Positions 39,279 to 49,226 are shown, counted from the first letter of the stretch. The stretch: 64,000 nucleotides of DNA from Caulobacter soli (GCF_011045195.1 NZ_CP049199.1:2542001-2606000), one strand, 5' to 3'. Numbers and translations: made by a program. The notes: generated by a model not told the origin, from the sequence alone.

Positions 39279-39345
39279 CGCTTTCGAGCGAAGTGGAACC
39301 CGGTTCGCGTGAAGAAAGCGCGCCAAACCAAAGAGCCTAAAATGA

Positions 39346-39375
39346 AAAACGCCCCGGATCGCTCCGGGGCGTTTT
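39346..39375. terminator. Bidirectional intrinsic terminator between bacA and prfB
   Basis: A 13-base-pair perfect stem, AAAACGCCCCGGA with TCCGGGGCGTTTT, has a four-base TCGC loop. It has A-rich and T-rich flanks on both sides, so it can stop transcription from bacA and from prfB, which converge here. Confidence 0.9.
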
Positions 39376-39399
39376 GCTTTGCGAAGGTCGCGCCGGCCC

Positions 39400-40519
39400 T
39401 TAGGCCGAGGCGTCCCGCGTCGCCCCGACCCGCTGAGCCAGGGAGGCGCCCATGAAGGCGTCCAGGTCGCCGTCCAGCACGCCCTGGGTGTCGGATGTCT
39501 CGACGTTGGTCCGCAGGTCCTTGACCATCTGGTAGGGCTGCAGGACGTAGCTGCGGATCTGGTGACCCCAGCCGATGTCGGTCTTCTGATCTTCCAGCGC
39601 CTGCTGGGCGGCTTCCCGCTTCTGCAGCTCGGCCTCGTAGAGCCGGGCGCGCAGCATCTTCCAAGCCTCTTCGCGGTTCTGGTGCTGCGAACGACCAGCC
39701 TGGCAGGCCACGGCGATGCCGGTCGGAATGTGCGTCAGGCGCACCGCCGAGTCCGTCTTGTTGATGTGCTGACCGCCAGCCCCGGAGGCCCGGTAGGTGT
39801 CGGTCCGCACATCCGACGGATTGATCTCGATCTCGATGGTGTCGTCGACCACCGGGTAGACCCAGGCCGAGGCGAACGAGGTGTGGCGCTTGGCGGCCGC
39901 GTCATAGGGGCTGATGCGCACCAGGCGGTGCACGCCGGCCTCGGTCTTCAGCCAGCCATAGGCGTTCGTGCCCTTGACCAGCAGGGTGGCCGACTTGATG
40001 CCGACCTGATCGCCACCGGTCTCTTCGACCAGCTCGACGGTCATCTTGTGGGCGTTGGCCCAGCGGCTGTACATGCGCAGCAGCATGCCGGCCCAGTCGC
40101 AGGACTCGGTGCCGCCGGCCCCGGAGTTGATTTCGACATAGCAGTCATTGCCGTCGGCCTCGCCGGACAGCAGGGCCTCGAGTTCGGCGCGACCGGCGCG
40201 TTCCTTCAGGTCCTTGAGCTGGGCGCGGGCGTCCTCCAGCAGGGCGTCGTCGCCCTCCATGTCGGCCAACTCGGCGTATTCCAGCGCGTCCTTGAGGCCG
40301 TTTTCCAGCACCTGCACGGCCTCGACGCGGGCGGCCAGGCTGGCGCGTTCGCGGGAGACGGCCTGGGCTTCCGCGGGACGGTCCCACAGGGTTGGGTCTT
40401 CGACCCGGGCGTTCAGCTCATCGAGCTTGCGTAGGGCGACATCCCAGTCAAAGACGCCTCCTGAGCAGTCCCACGGACTGCTCGATGTCAGCCGCTGAGG
40501 CCTCGACATCCGGTCTCAT
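39400..40519 (-). CDS. prfB: Peptide chain release factor 2, with programmed +1 frameshift
   Basis: RF2 releases peptides at UGA and UAA. The ATG at 40519 opens a 23-codon frame ([20 protein letters not shown], then RRL) that ends at TGA 40450-40448 within CTTTGAC. A +1 slip continues with [20 protein letters not shown], giving about 372 residues. The domain 3 GGQ loop is present in [18 protein letters not shown]. The tripeptide region [13 protein letters not shown] and the RDD-like context fit RF2. Reading a single frame would give a wrong N terminus. It converges with bacA. Confidence 0.93.
40448..40462 (-). promoter_or_regulatory. prfB: RF2 programmed frameshift signal (AGGAGG-CGT-CTT-TGA-C)
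   Basis: The internal Shine-Dalgarno-like AGGAGG (40462-40457) is followed after three bases by the slippery CTT and the in-frame TGA, with C next. This is the classic autoregulatory recoding site of bacterial prfB: low RF2 leaves UGA unread long enough for the +1 shift. Confidence 0.93.
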
Positions 40520-40618
40520 CACGTAACTCCGTGACAGTGTTGAAGGGCGCGGGATGTAGCCCGCGCCCGGAGTCGGCGCAATGACCTCCCGAACGATTGG
40601 GGGGCGATTGAGCGACGA

Positions 40619-42991
40619 TCAGTAGAGTCCGTTGATGTCCGGAGCCTGGGTGGGCGGCTTGGCGGGGCCCTGGGTCGGGGCCGGGCCGACCTGGCCGTCG
40701 GGCCAGGCGTCGCCATAGGATTGGGGACCGGTGCTCTCGGTCGGCACGAAGACCTTGGGCTCCGTGCCGGGGCGGAAGGCCTCGCGAATGCCGCGCACCA
40801 TGGCGAACTTGGCGTTCTTGGGAACCTTGAACTCGGTCTTGGGTTGGCCCTTCAGGGCTTCGCGCATGAAGTCCATGAAGATCGGCACCGGTCCGGTCGC
40901 GCCGGTCTCGCCTTCGCCGAGCGAGCGGTTGTCATCGAAGCCGATGAACACGCCAACCACCAGGTTGGGCGAATAACCCATGAACCAGGCGCTGCGGTAT
41001 TCGTTCGTGGTGCCCGTCTTGCCGGCCAGCGGATAGCCCAGCGAACTGGCCTGGGCCGCGGTGCCGCGCTGGACCACGCCCTGCAGCATCGAGGTGATCT
41101 GGTAGGCGGTGATCGGGTCCATGACCTGCTCGCCCAGCGCGGGGATGCGCGGGCTCTCGTCGCCGTTGAAGCCGGCGTTGCAGCGCACGCAGTCGCGCTT
41201 GTCGGCGCGGAAGATCACCTTGCCCTCGCGGTCCTGCACCAGCTCGATCAGGTGCGGTTCGACGCGGCGGCCGCCGTTGACGAATGGCGTATAGGCCGTG
41301 GTCAGCTTGAAAGGCGTGGTCTCGCCGGCGCCCAGGGCCATGGCCAGCACCGGGGCCATGTCGCGGGTCACGCCGGTCCGCTTGGCGGTGTCGACGATCT
41401 TCTTCATGCCGACGCTCTGGGCCAGGCGCACGGTCATGGCGTTGATCGACTGCTCCAGGCCCTTGCGCAGCGGCAGGGCCCCGTAGAACTTCTTGTGATA
41501 GTTCTCCGGGCTCCAGTCCTCGCCATTGGCCCCCTTCAGGGTGATGGCGCTGTCGACCACCACGCTGGCCGGCGTGTAGCCGTTTTCCAGCGCGGTGGCG
41601 TAGACGAACGGCTTGAAGGCCGAGCCCGGCTGGCGCATCGCCTGGGTGGCGCGGTTGAAGTTCGACAGCGAGAAGCTGTAGCCGCCGACCAGCGCCACGA
41701 CACGGCCGGTATAGGGCTCCATCGCCACCAGGGCGCCGTTGACGATCGGGGTCTGGCGCAGGCGATAGGCTGGCGAGCTGTCGGATTTCTCGACGAACAC
41801 CAGGTCGCCGACCTTCAGGCCCTTGGTCGCATTGGCCCAGGCCATGTCCTCGCCGGCGATGGCCCCCTCGCCTTCCCCCTTGGCGAGGCTCACGCCGCCC
41901 GAGGCCGATGTGACGAGCGCGGCGCGCCAGTTCGACCGCTCCGAAGGCGGCTTGAGCTTGATGGCCTTCTCCCAGTCGCTGTCGATCGTGTCGACATGAC
42001 CCCAGGCGCCGCGCCAGCCGTGGCGACGATCATATTTCTCGAGACCCGCCATGAGCGCGACCCGGGCCGCGGTCTGCAGCTTGGGATCCAGGGTCGTGCG
42101 CATGTAGTAGCCGCCCTCGTTGAGGCGCGGGCCGAGGGTGGCGACGCCGCGCTGGCGCACTTCCTCGACGAAATAGTCGGCGTCCCGGTACTTGGCGCGG
42201 CTGGGCGCGGCCTGCACGATCAGATCCTCGGCCATCGCCTTGTGGGCGTCGGCCTGGCTGATCCAGCCCTGCTCGGCCATCTGGCCCAGGATCCAGTCCC
42301 GGCGGGCCTTGGCTTTTGCCTTGTTGCGGATCGGGTGATAGTTGTCCGGCCCCTTGGGCAGAGCGGCCAGATAGGCGCATTCGGCCAGGCTCAGCTCGGG
42401 CAGCGACTTGCCGAAATAGTTGTAGGCCGCCGCGCCCACCCCGAACGAGCGATAGCCCAGCCAGATTTCATTGAGATAGAGCTCGAGGATCTGCTGCTTG
42501 GACAGCGACTGCTCGAGGCGGTGCGCCAGGATCGCTTCCTTGAATTTGCGGCCGACCGTGGCGTCGCTGGTCAACAGGACGTTCTTGGCCACCTGCTGGG
42601 TGATCGTCGAGCCGCCTTCCAGGCGCCGGCCTCGCGCGGCGTTGCCGACGTTGTTGAGCATGGCGCGCGAGAAGCCGCCGACATCGACGCCGCCGTGCTT
42701 GAAGAAGTTGTGGTCCTCGGCCGCCAGGAAAGCCTGAGCCAACTGGGGCGGGATCTGGTCGTAGGGCACGAAGATCCGGCGCTCTTTCGAGTATTCGCCG
42801 ATCAGGGTGCCGTCCCAGGCGTAGACGCGCGTGGCGGTCGGCGGACGATAATCCTGCAGTTCGCCGGCGTCGGGCATGTCGTGGAACAGCCAGGCCGCAT
42901 AGATGGCGATGGCGAAGCCGGCCACGGCGATCGCGGACAGCACCGTGACGCCGGCGATGGCGATCCATCGTTCTCTGGGCTTCAGATCCAC
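40619..42991 (-). CDS. mrcA: Penicillin-binding protein 1A (bifunctional transglycosylase/transpeptidase)
   Basis: A class A PBP of about 790 residues. One membrane segment sits near the N terminus. The GT51 domain has EDHNFFKHGGVD, RRLEGGSTITQQVAKN and KEAILAHRLEQSLSK. The transpeptidase has the serine motif RQPGSAFKPFVYATAL, the SxN motif (SINAMTVRLAQ) and the KTGTTNEYRSAWF box. The GTG at 42991 (VDLKPRERW) has GGAGG just upstream. The frame stays open to 43147, but that extension crosses a palindromic repeat. The tail is Pro-rich. It builds and cross-links peptidoglycan. Confidence 0.92.
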   Translation of the reverse strand: MDLKPRERWIAIAGVTVLSAIAVAGFAIAIYAAWLFHDMPDAGELQDYRPPTATRVYAWDGTLIGEYSKERRIFVPYDQIPPQLAQAFLAAEDHNFFKHGGVDVGGFSRAMLNNVGNAARGRRLEGGSTITQQVAKNVLLTSDATVGRKFKEAILAHRLEQSLSKQQILELYLNEIWLGYRSFGVGAAAYNYFGKSLPELSLAECAYLAALPKGPDNYHPIRNKAKAKARRDWILGQMAEQGWISQADAHKAMAEDLIVQAAPSRAKYRDADYFVEEVRQRGVATLGPRLNEGGYYMRTTLDPKLQTAARVALMAGLEKYDRRHGWRGAWGHVDTIDSDWEKAIKLKPPSERSNWRAALVTSASGGVSLAKGEGEGAIAGEDMAWANATKGLKVGDLVFVEKSDSSPAYRLRQTPIVNGALVAMEPYTGRVVALVGGYSFSLSNFNRATQAMRQPGSAFKPFVYATALENGYTPASVVVDSAITLKGANGEDWSPENYHKKFYGALPLRKGLEQSINAMTVRLAQSVGMKKIVDTAKRTGVTRDMAPVLAMALGAGETTPFKLTTAYTPFVNGGRRVEPHLIELVQDREGKVIFRADKRDCVRCNAGFNGDESPRIPALGEQVMDPITAYQITSMLQGVVQRGTAAQASSLGYPLAGKTGTTNEYRSAWFMGYSPNLVVGVFIGFDDNRSLGEGETGATGPVPIFMDFMREALKGQPKTEFKVPKNAKFAMVRGIREAFRPGTEPKVFVPTESTGPQSYGDAWPDGQVGPAPTQGPAKPPTQAPDINGLY

Positions 42992-43045
42992 GCCGCCTCC
43001 GTCGGGCGACGCACTTTCGCCCGCTCCATTCGAATCCTCTAGAGC

Positions 43046-43081
43046 GCGATCGGCAAAAACGTAAGCGGTTTTGCCGATCGC
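43046..43081. repeat. Palindrome GCGATCGGCAAAA / TTTTGCCGATCGC upstream of PBP1A
   Basis: Two perfect 13-base arms flank a 10-base loop in the gap between amiC and the PBP1A gene. It is just upstream of the proposed GTG start and overlaps a longer reading frame. It may be a dispersed intergenic repeat or a regulatory hairpin. Confidence 0.7.
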
Positions 43082-43161
43082 GGGGACCGGCCACGTCCGA
43101 CGCGTCTTCCCCTCGATGGCTCTAGCGCGCATCGGGCAAGGCGCCAACGGCTCTCGCCAAC

Positions 43162-44361
43162 CTAGCGCGCCGCGAGGCGGGTCTGGGTCGTGAAATAGGA
43201 TTCGATCGAACTGGCGACGGCGTCCATCAGCCGGTCGCGACCGGCCGGGGTCTTCAGCAGCTGCTCGTCGTCCAGATTGGTGATGAAACCCATCTCCAGC
43301 AGCACGGCCGGCACGTCCGGAGCCAGAAGCACGATGAAGCCGGCGTCGCGGTGGCTGCGGCGCAGCAGGGTCGTCTCTTCGCCCACGGACTGCAGTAAGG
43401 TCTCGGCGAAAGCCGCCGAGCGGTTCTTGGTGGCGCGCTGCGACAGGTCCAGCAGGATCTGGCTGACCGCGCGATCACGGCCGGGCAGATTGGCCTTCAT
43501 CAGCCAATCGTCCTTTTCGAGCACCCGCGCCACGCGCTCGGTGCCCTTTTCTGACAGCGTGTAGACGCTGGCGCCCCGGGTCGCCGCGTCGGGCCCCGAA
43601 TCGGCGTGCAGCGAGATGAACAGGTCGGCGTCGGCGCGGCGGGCGATCTGCACCCGGCTTTCCAGCGGCACGAAGGTGTCGGACTGGCGGGTCATGACCA
43701 CGGTGTAGCGGCCGGACTTCTCCAGCTTGGCCTTCAGCGCCTTGGCGGCCGCCAGGGTGACGTCCTTCTCGGCGGTGTTGGCGCCCGACGAGCCCGGATC
43801 CTTGCCGCCGTGGCCGGCGTCGATGACGATGACCTTCTTCAGGCGCAGGGCCGAGGCCTTCACGGGAGCCGAGATCAAGGTCGGCTTCAGGGCCTGGGCC
43901 TGGACCGCGCCCGGGGCGTCGGTGGACTTCAAGTCGATGACATAGCGATAGGCCGACGTGCCATCGCCCGGCGGGAGCAGGAAGCGGCGGCGAACCTCGG
44001 CGTTGGCTTTCAGCTCGAGCCGAAGACGTGCGCCGCCCGCGGCCTCGTCGATCGCCCAGCGCTCGACCAGGCCCTGGCCCGCGCCCTGCAGATCGCCGGC
44101 CGTGGTCACGTTGGGCAGGCCGATCACCACGCGACGATCGGAGGCGCCGTCGGCCAGCAGCTTGCCCGTGGCGGCGCGATCCAGGTCGATGACGATGCGG
44201 GTTTCGTTGCGGTCACCGCCAAAGCGGACCTTCTGGACGCCGGCGGCCGGCGCCGGGCCCTGGGCCATGGCCACGGCGACGCCAGCCAGGGCCAGGCCGC
44301 CGACGATCATCGCCGCCCGCGCCCACCCTGTCCTCGCAGCCGAGATCAGAACCCTGCTCAT
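43162..44361 (-). CDS. amiC: N-acetylmuramoyl-L-alanine amidase AmiC-type (AMIN + Amidase_3)
   Basis: A 399-residue periplasmic amidase that splits septal peptidoglycan. A signal peptide or anchor (about 1-33) precedes an AMIN domain (about 40-150, with RFGGDRNETRIVIDLDR). The Amidase_3 domain has the zinc ligands in IVIDAGHGGKDPGSSGAN, the ISLHADSG strand, and the catalytic VLLEMGFITNLDDEQLL near the end. It lies upstream of the PBP1A gene on the same strand and is divergent from rne, as in related genomes. Confidence 0.94.
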   Translation of the reverse strand: MSRVLISAARTGWARAAMIVGGLALAGVAVAMAQGPAPAAGVQKVRFGGDRNETRIVIDLDRAATGKLLADGASDRRVVIGLPNVTTAGDLQGAGQGLVERWAIDEAAGGARLRLELKANAEVRRRFLLPPGDGTSAYRYVIDLKSTDAPGAVQAQALKPTLISAPVKASALRLKKVIVIDAGHGGKDPGSSGANTAEKDVTLAAAKALKAKLEKSGRYTVVMTRQSDTFVPLESRVQIARRADADLFISLHADSGPDAATRGASVYTLSEKGTERVARVLEKDDWLMKANLPGRDRAVSQILLDLSQRATKNRSAAFAETLLQSVGEETTLLRRSHRDAGFIVLLAPDVPAVLLEMGFITNLDDEQLLKTPAGRDRLMDAVASSIESYFTTQTRLAAR

Positions 44362-44899
44362 GCCGTCCGTCGCCCCCAGGCGCTCAACCTAACCCTAAAA
44401 ACTGATATCCGCATTTTCGGGTAGAGAAAGCGTTAACCCAAGCGCGACATGGCCGCGCAGAAGCGATCAGTCGAGCGCTTTTCTTTTACGTTGCGATGTT
44501 GCTACACTATGGTCCGCGCGCTGAGCGCCGTGATCGTCATGGCGGAAAGCGTGAGCGGCTCCTATCTCACGGAAGCAATTGCGCCCGTGGCCGGAACCGC
44601 CGGACTGAAATGAGTTTGGGCTCGATTACCAGCGTGAGGCGCGAAGCCTTCGCCTGGATCGTCCCGCAGGGCCCGCGTCGGGCCCTTAAGCCGTTCCCGG
44701 CGTCGACGCTCCATCCGATCCGCGCCTCCCGGCGCGTTTAAGGAACACAGAAACCTTATGGGCTGCGCCGCACCCGACCGCCTTTGGCGACCGACCTTCC
44801 GCAACCGCCTCGGCGGTGCGACGGGCGGTGACGTGCGCGCCTTTCAATCATATCGGCGCCCGGACCTAGCGTTCGCCGCGCGCCGTGGAGATACCCTTT
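44362..44899 (+). promoter_or_regulatory. Divergent amiC/rne control region and candidate long rne 5' leader
   Basis: No gene is convincing in these 538 bases. A possible promoter is TACACT (about 44503) with a T-rich block some 16 bases upstream, which would give a leader of about 390 bases before the rne ATG. The leader contains hairpins such as GCGAAgccTTCGC (44641-44653) and GGGCCC-gcgtc-GGGCCC (44669-44685). RNase E commonly autoregulates through its own leader. This is inferred by analogy. Confidence 0.45.
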
Positions 44900-47623
44900 A
44901 TGTCGAAGAAGATGTTGATCGACGCCGCCCACGCCGAAGAGACGCGTGTGGTGGTCGTGGATGGTACGCGGGTTGAAGAATTCGATTTCGAGAGCCAGAC
45001 CCGCAAGCAACTCCGAGGAAATATCTATCTCGCCAAGGTGACCCGCGTTGAGCCCAGCCTCCAGGCTGCGTTCATCGAATATGGCGGCAACCGCCACGGC
45101 TTCCTCGCCTTCAACGAGATCCACCCGGACTATTACCAGATTCCGGTCGCCGACCGCGAAGCGCTGATGCGCGACGACTCGCACGACGACGAGGATGACC
45201 ATCACCACGGTCGTGATGGCGAAGACGACGGCGACGCGGTCGACGACGAAGAAGACGCCGTCGAGGAAGAACTGGCGCGCCGCAAGCGTCGCCTGATGCG
45301 CAAGTACAAGATCCAGGAAGTGATCCGCCGCCGGCAGATCATGCTGGTTCAGGTCGTCAAGGAAGAGCGTGGCAACAAGGGCGCGGCCCTGACCACCTAT
45401 CTGTCGCTGGCCGGCCGGTACGGCGTCCTGATGCCCAACACCGCCCGTGGCGGCGGCATCAGCCGCAAGATCACCACGGTCACCGACCGCAAGCGCCTCA
45501 AGAGCGTCGTGCAGGGCCTGGACGTGCCGCAGGGCATGGGCCTGATCGTCCGCACGGCCGGCGCCAAGCGCACCAAGGCCGAGATCAAGCGCGACTACGA
45601 ATATCTGCTGCGTCTGTGGGAAAACATCCGCGACAACACGCTGCACTCGATCGCGCCGGCGCTGATCTACGAGGAAGAAGACCTCGTCAAACGCGCCATC
45701 CGCGACATGTACGACAAGGACCTGGAAGGCATCTGGGTCGAGGGCGAGGCCGGCTACAAGGAAGCGCGCGACTTCATGCGCATGCTGATGCCGAGCCAGG
45801 CCAAGAAGGTCTTCCCGTACCGCGAGCCGGCGCCGCTGTTCGTCAAGCACAAGATCGAAGACCATCTGGCTCAGATCTATTCGCCGGTCGTGCCGCTGCG
45901 TTCGGGCGGCTATCTGGTGATCAACCAGACCGAGGCCCTGGTCGCCATCGACGTCAACTCGGGCAAGGCCACGCGCGAGCGCAACATCGAGGCGACCGCG
46001 CTCAAGACCAACGTGGAAGCCGCCGAGGAAGCCGCGCGTCAGCTGCGCCTGCGCGACCTGGCTGGTCTGATCGTCATCGACTTCATCGACATGGATGAAG
46101 GCAAGAACAACCGCACCGTCGAGAAGGTCCTCAAGGACGCTCTGAAGGACGATCGCGCCCGCATCCAGATGGGCAAGATCAGCGGTTTCGGCCTGATGGA
46201 AATCAGCCGCCAGCGTCGCCGCACCGGCGTGCTGGAAGGCACCACCCACGTCTGCGAACACTGCGACGGCACCGGCCGCGTCCGCTCGGTCGAGTCCAGC
46301 GCCCTGGCCGCCCTGCGCGCGGTCGAGGTCGAGGCCCTGAAGGGCGGCGGCGCCGTCACCCTGAAGGTCAGCCGCCCGGTCGGCATCTACATCCTCAACG
46401 AAAAGCGCGCCTATCTGCTGCGCCTGCAGCAGACCCACGCCCTGTTCGTCACGGTCCTGGTCGACGACAGCCTGCACCAGGCCGAGCACGACATCGACCG
46501 CACCGAGCTGGGCGAGCGCCCTGCCCCGCAGATCTTCGCGCCGATCGAACCCGATCCCGTCTATGACGACGAGGCGTTCGAGGACGAGGAGGAAGACGAA
46601 GACGAGGAAATCGTCTCCGAGGACGAAGACGAGAGCGAAGACGACGACGCGCCCCGCGCCGCACGTCCGGCTCGCGCCGAACCGGCCGAGGACGACTCCA
46701 ACGGCCGTCGCGGCCGCAAGCGCCGTCGTCGCGGCGGGCGTCGCGACGAGCGTGACGAAGCGCCGGCCGAAGCCGCTGGCGATGAAGACGAAGATGACGC
46801 CGACGGCGCTGATCGCGTCGAAGGCGATATCGAGGGCGAGGACGAAGAGTCGCGCCGCCGCCGCCGCCGCCGTGGACGTCGCGGCGGTCGCCGTGGCGGT
46901 CGCGAGGACGGCGATCGTCCGGCCGACGCCTTCGCCTGGACCCGCCCACGCGTCCCGTTCGGCGACAACGCCTTTGTCTGGCACGATCCCGCTGAACTGG
47001 ATGGTCGCGGCGCTCGTCCCGAGCGTCCGGAGCGGCTTGAGCGCCCGGAACGCGTGGAAGCCCCGGTCGCGGAACGCGCCGAGCGTCCTGAGCGCGCCGA
47101 ACGCGGTGAACGCGGTGAACGCGGCGGTCGTCGTGGACGAGGTCGTGGCGAACGCACCGAGCGGACCGAGACCTCGGACGCACCGCGCGCCGAACGGGCT
47201 CCGGCCGTGCGGGTCGACGTGGCCGAACTGGAAGTCGCGCCGCTGCCGCCGGCCGTGATCGAAGGCCCGCCGGCCGACGTCTGGGTCGAGCTGCCGCCGC
47301 AGGACGAAGCCCCCAAGAAGGCGCGCCGTCCCCGCAGCCGTGGCCGCAAGACCGCTGACGCCGAAGTCGAGACGACCGTGGAAGCGGCCGTCGTCGAGGC
47401 GCCCGCTGTCGAAGTCCCCGCTGTCGAAGTCGAGGACGCGCCCCTGGTCGCGGCCGATGTCGAGGTCTCGGCTCCGGTCGTGGCCAAGGCCGCGCCTGTC
47501 GCCAAGCCGGAGCCCGTCGTGGTCGCCGCCGCCGAACCGGCGCCGGTTGCCGTCGAGCCTGATCCGGCCGAAATCCTGACTCCGCCCGAAAAGCCCAAGC
47601 GCGGCTGGTGGCGTCGGGGCTAG
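44900..47623 (+). CDS. rne: Ribonuclease E
   Basis: A 907-residue endoribonuclease and degradosome scaffold. The S1 domain is interrupted by an acidic His-Asp insert (residues about 92-125), typical of alphaproteobacteria. The DNase I-like site has its aspartates in VAIDVNSGK (about 350) and IVIDFIDMDEG (about 394). The Zn-link is CEHCDGTGR (about 450). The C-terminal part alternates acidic runs and Arg-rich blocks and is probably disordered. The terminal EKPKRGWWRRG matches the known PNPase-binding GWW motif. The ATG at 44900 has GGAG nine bases upstream. Confidence 0.96.
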   Translation: MSKKMLIDAAHAEETRVVVVDGTRVEEFDFESQTRKQLRGNIYLAKVTRVEPSLQAAFIEYGGNRHGFLAFNEIHPDYYQIPVADREALMRDDSHDDEDDHHHGRDGEDDGDAVDDEEDAVEEELARRKRRLMRKYKIQEVIRRRQIMLVQVVKEERGNKGAALTTYLSLAGRYGVLMPNTARGGGISRKITTVTDRKRLKSVVQGLDVPQGMGLIVRTAGAKRTKAEIKRDYEYLLRLWENIRDNTLHSIAPALIYEEEDLVKRAIRDMYDKDLEGIWVEGEAGYKEARDFMRMLMPSQAKKVFPYREPAPLFVKHKIEDHLAQIYSPVVPLRSGGYLVINQTEALVAIDVNSGKATRERNIEATALKTNVEAAEEAARQLRLRDLAGLIVIDFIDMDEGKNNRTVEKVLKDALKDDRARIQMGKISGFGLMEISRQRRRTGVLEGTTHVCEHCDGTGRVRSVESSALAALRAVEVEALKGGGAVTLKVSRPVGIYILNEKRAYLLRLQQTHALFVTVLVDDSLHQAEHDIDRTELGERPAPQIFAPIEPDPVYDDEAFEDEEEDEDEEIVSEDEDESEDDDAPRAARPARAEPAEDDSNGRRGRKRRRRGGRRDERDEAPAEAAGDEDEDDADGADRVEGDIEGEDEESRRRRRRRGRRGGRRGGREDGDRPADAFAWTRPRVPFGDNAFVWHDPAELDGRGARPERPERLERPERVEAPVAERAERPERAERGERGERGGRRGRGRGERTERTETSDAPRAERAPAVRVDVAELEVAPLPPAVIEGPPADVWVELPPQDEAPKKARRPRSRGRKTADAEVETTVEAAVVEAPAVEVPAVEVEDAPLVAADVEVSAPVVAKAAPVAKPEPVVVAAAEPAPVAVEPDPAEILTPPEKPKRGWWRRG

Positions 47624-47636
47624 GCTCCAGACTGAT

Positions 47637-47670
47637 GAAGGCTGGCGGAGCCCTGGTTCCGCCAGCCTTC
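47637..47670. terminator. Hairpin after rne
   Basis: A perfect 13-base-pair stem, GAAGGCTGGCGGA with TCCGCCAGCCTTC, has an eight-base loop and lies 13 bases after the rne stop. It lacks a run of T residues, so it may act as a 3'-end stabiliser or weak terminator. Confidence 0.65.
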
Positions 47671-47772
47671 ACACCTATATCGCGGAAAGGGCGTTCGACC
47701 GATGTTCCCAGGTCGTCGAGAACCGCGTTACACTGCCGACTTGAGCGCGGGGGCGCGATCAGGAGAGTTTCG

Positions 47773-49203
47773 ATGACCTCCCGGACAAGGGCGGCTTCCG
47801 AAAGATTGTCCAGGAAGACGGGATCGGCGCTGTCCGCGCTGGCCCTGCTGGCGGCCATCCTCGCCCCTGTCGCGCCGGCTCACGCGCAGGACGGCCCGTC
47901 GCTGATCCGCGACACCGAGATCGAGGAAATCCTGCACCGCGACGCCGACCCGATCTACGCGGCGGCGGGACTGGATCCCAAGACGGTTCGCATCCTGCTG
48001 GTCGGCGACAAGGAACTGAACGCCTTCGCCACCCAAGGCCTGATGATGGGCCTCAACACCGGCCTGATTCTGCAGACCGAGACGCCCAATCAGCTGAAGG
48101 GCGTCATCGCCCACGAAACCGGACACCTTGCCGGCGCCCACCCGCTGCGTTCGGGCGAAATGATGCGGGCCGGCCTTAAGCCGATGATCCTGACCATGGG
48201 TCTGGGCGTCCTGGCCGCTCTGGCGGGCGCTCCGGACGCGGGCGCGGTCCTATTGGGCAACGCCAGCTATTTCGGCCAGTTGGGCGTCCTGGGCTACAGC
48301 CGGGACCAGGAGTCGCGCGCCGACCAGGCCGGAGCCGGCTTCCTGGAAGCCACCGGCCAGTCGGGCCGCGGCCTCGTCGAGTTCTTCGACAACTTCCGCT
48401 ACCAGGAGGTCTTCGACCAGTCGCGGCGCTTCGCCTACTTCCGCAGCCACCCCCTGTCGGGCGATCGGATCGACGCCCTGCGCAGCCGGGTGGAAAAGCT
48501 GCCGCACTACAACACCGTCGACGATCCCTCTTCGCTGGCCGAGCACGAGATCATGAAGGCCAAGCTGGAGGGTTTCATCAATCCCGGCGTGGCGATCGTG
48601 AAATACAAGGAAAGCGACCGGGCCTTCCCTGCACGCTACGCCCGGGCCATCGCCTATTATCAGATGAAGGAGCCCGACCGGGCCCTGAAGATCCTGGACG
48701 GACTGATCACCGAGAACCCGAACAATCCCTATCTCTGGGAACTCAAGGGCCAGATCCTGTTCGAATTCAATCGGGTCAAGGAGGCCGAGGAGCCGCAACG
48801 TCGCTCGGTGGCGCTGAAGCCCGACGCCGCGCTGCTGCGCGTCAATCTGGGTCAGACCCTGATCGGCCTCGATGATCCCAAGAAGGTCGAGGAAGGCATC
48901 GGCGAGCTGAAGCGTTCGCTGCTCGACGAAAGCGACAATTCCGTCGCCTGGCGCCTGCTGGCCCAGGCCTATGACAAGCGCGGCGAGGACGGCGAGGCCC
49001 GTCTGGCCACCGCCGAACAGTACTTCAACATGGGCGCGACCCAGGAAGCCCGGGTCTTCGCCATGCGGGCCCGTGAACTGCTCAAGAAGGACAGCATCGA
49101 ATGGCGCCGCGCCACCGATATCGTCCTGACCTCCAATCCTTCCAACCAGGACCTCAAGGACCTGGCCAAGGAAGGCGCCGTCACCTCGGGCCTGCGCCGC
49201 TAG
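47773..49203 (+). CDS. M48-family periplasmic metalloprotease with TPR tail (BepA/YfgC-like)
   Basis: A 476-residue secreted protein. The signal peptide (about 1-39) ends in APAHAQDG. The zinc motif HETGH lies in GVIAHETGHLAGAHPLR (about residue 117), and the third ligand is in QESRADQAGAGFLE. The C-terminal half carries TPR-like helices (YQMKEPDRALKILDGLI and later repeats). Such proteins degrade or chaperone misassembled outer-membrane proteins. The ATG at 47773 follows AGGAGAG. A DsbA-like gene follows 23 bases after the stop. Confidence 0.92.
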   Translation: MTSRTRAASERLSRKTGSALSALALLAAILAPVAPAHAQDGPSLIRDTEIEEILHRDADPIYAAAGLDPKTVRILLVGDKELNAFATQGLMMGLNTGLILQTETPNQLKGVIAHETGHLAGAHPLRSGEMMRAGLKPMILTMGLGVLAALAGAPDAGAVLLGNASYFGQLGVLGYSRDQESRADQAGAGFLEATGQSGRGLVEFFDNFRYQEVFDQSRRFAYFRSHPLSGDRIDALRSRVEKLPHYNTVDDPSSLAEHEIMKAKLEGFINPGVAIVKYKESDRAFPARYARAIAYYQMKEPDRALKILDGLITENPNNPYLWELKGQILFEFNRVKEAEEPQRRSVALKPDAALLRVNLGQTLIGLDDPKKVEEGIGELKRSLLDESDNSVAWRLLAQAYDKRGEDGEARLATAEQYFNMGATQEARVFAMRARELLKKDSIEWRRATDIVLTSNPSNQDLKDLAKEGAVTSGLRR

Positions 49204-49226
49204 GCCGCCCCCTGTCAGAGATCTCC

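Noticed and set aside
40400..40509. Alternative prfB start at 40509
   Set aside because: It yields a non-homologous N terminus. The ATG at 40519 with the CTTTGAC recoding site explains the gene better.
46560..47100. Tandem acidic and arginine-rich coding repeats considered as a separate repeat region
   Set aside because: They lie within the disordered C-terminal scaffold of RNase E, where such composition is normal.
47608..47772. N-terminal extension of the M48 protease from 47608
   Set aside because: It runs through the rne terminator hairpin. The ATG at 47773 has a strong ribosome-binding site and begins the signal peptide.
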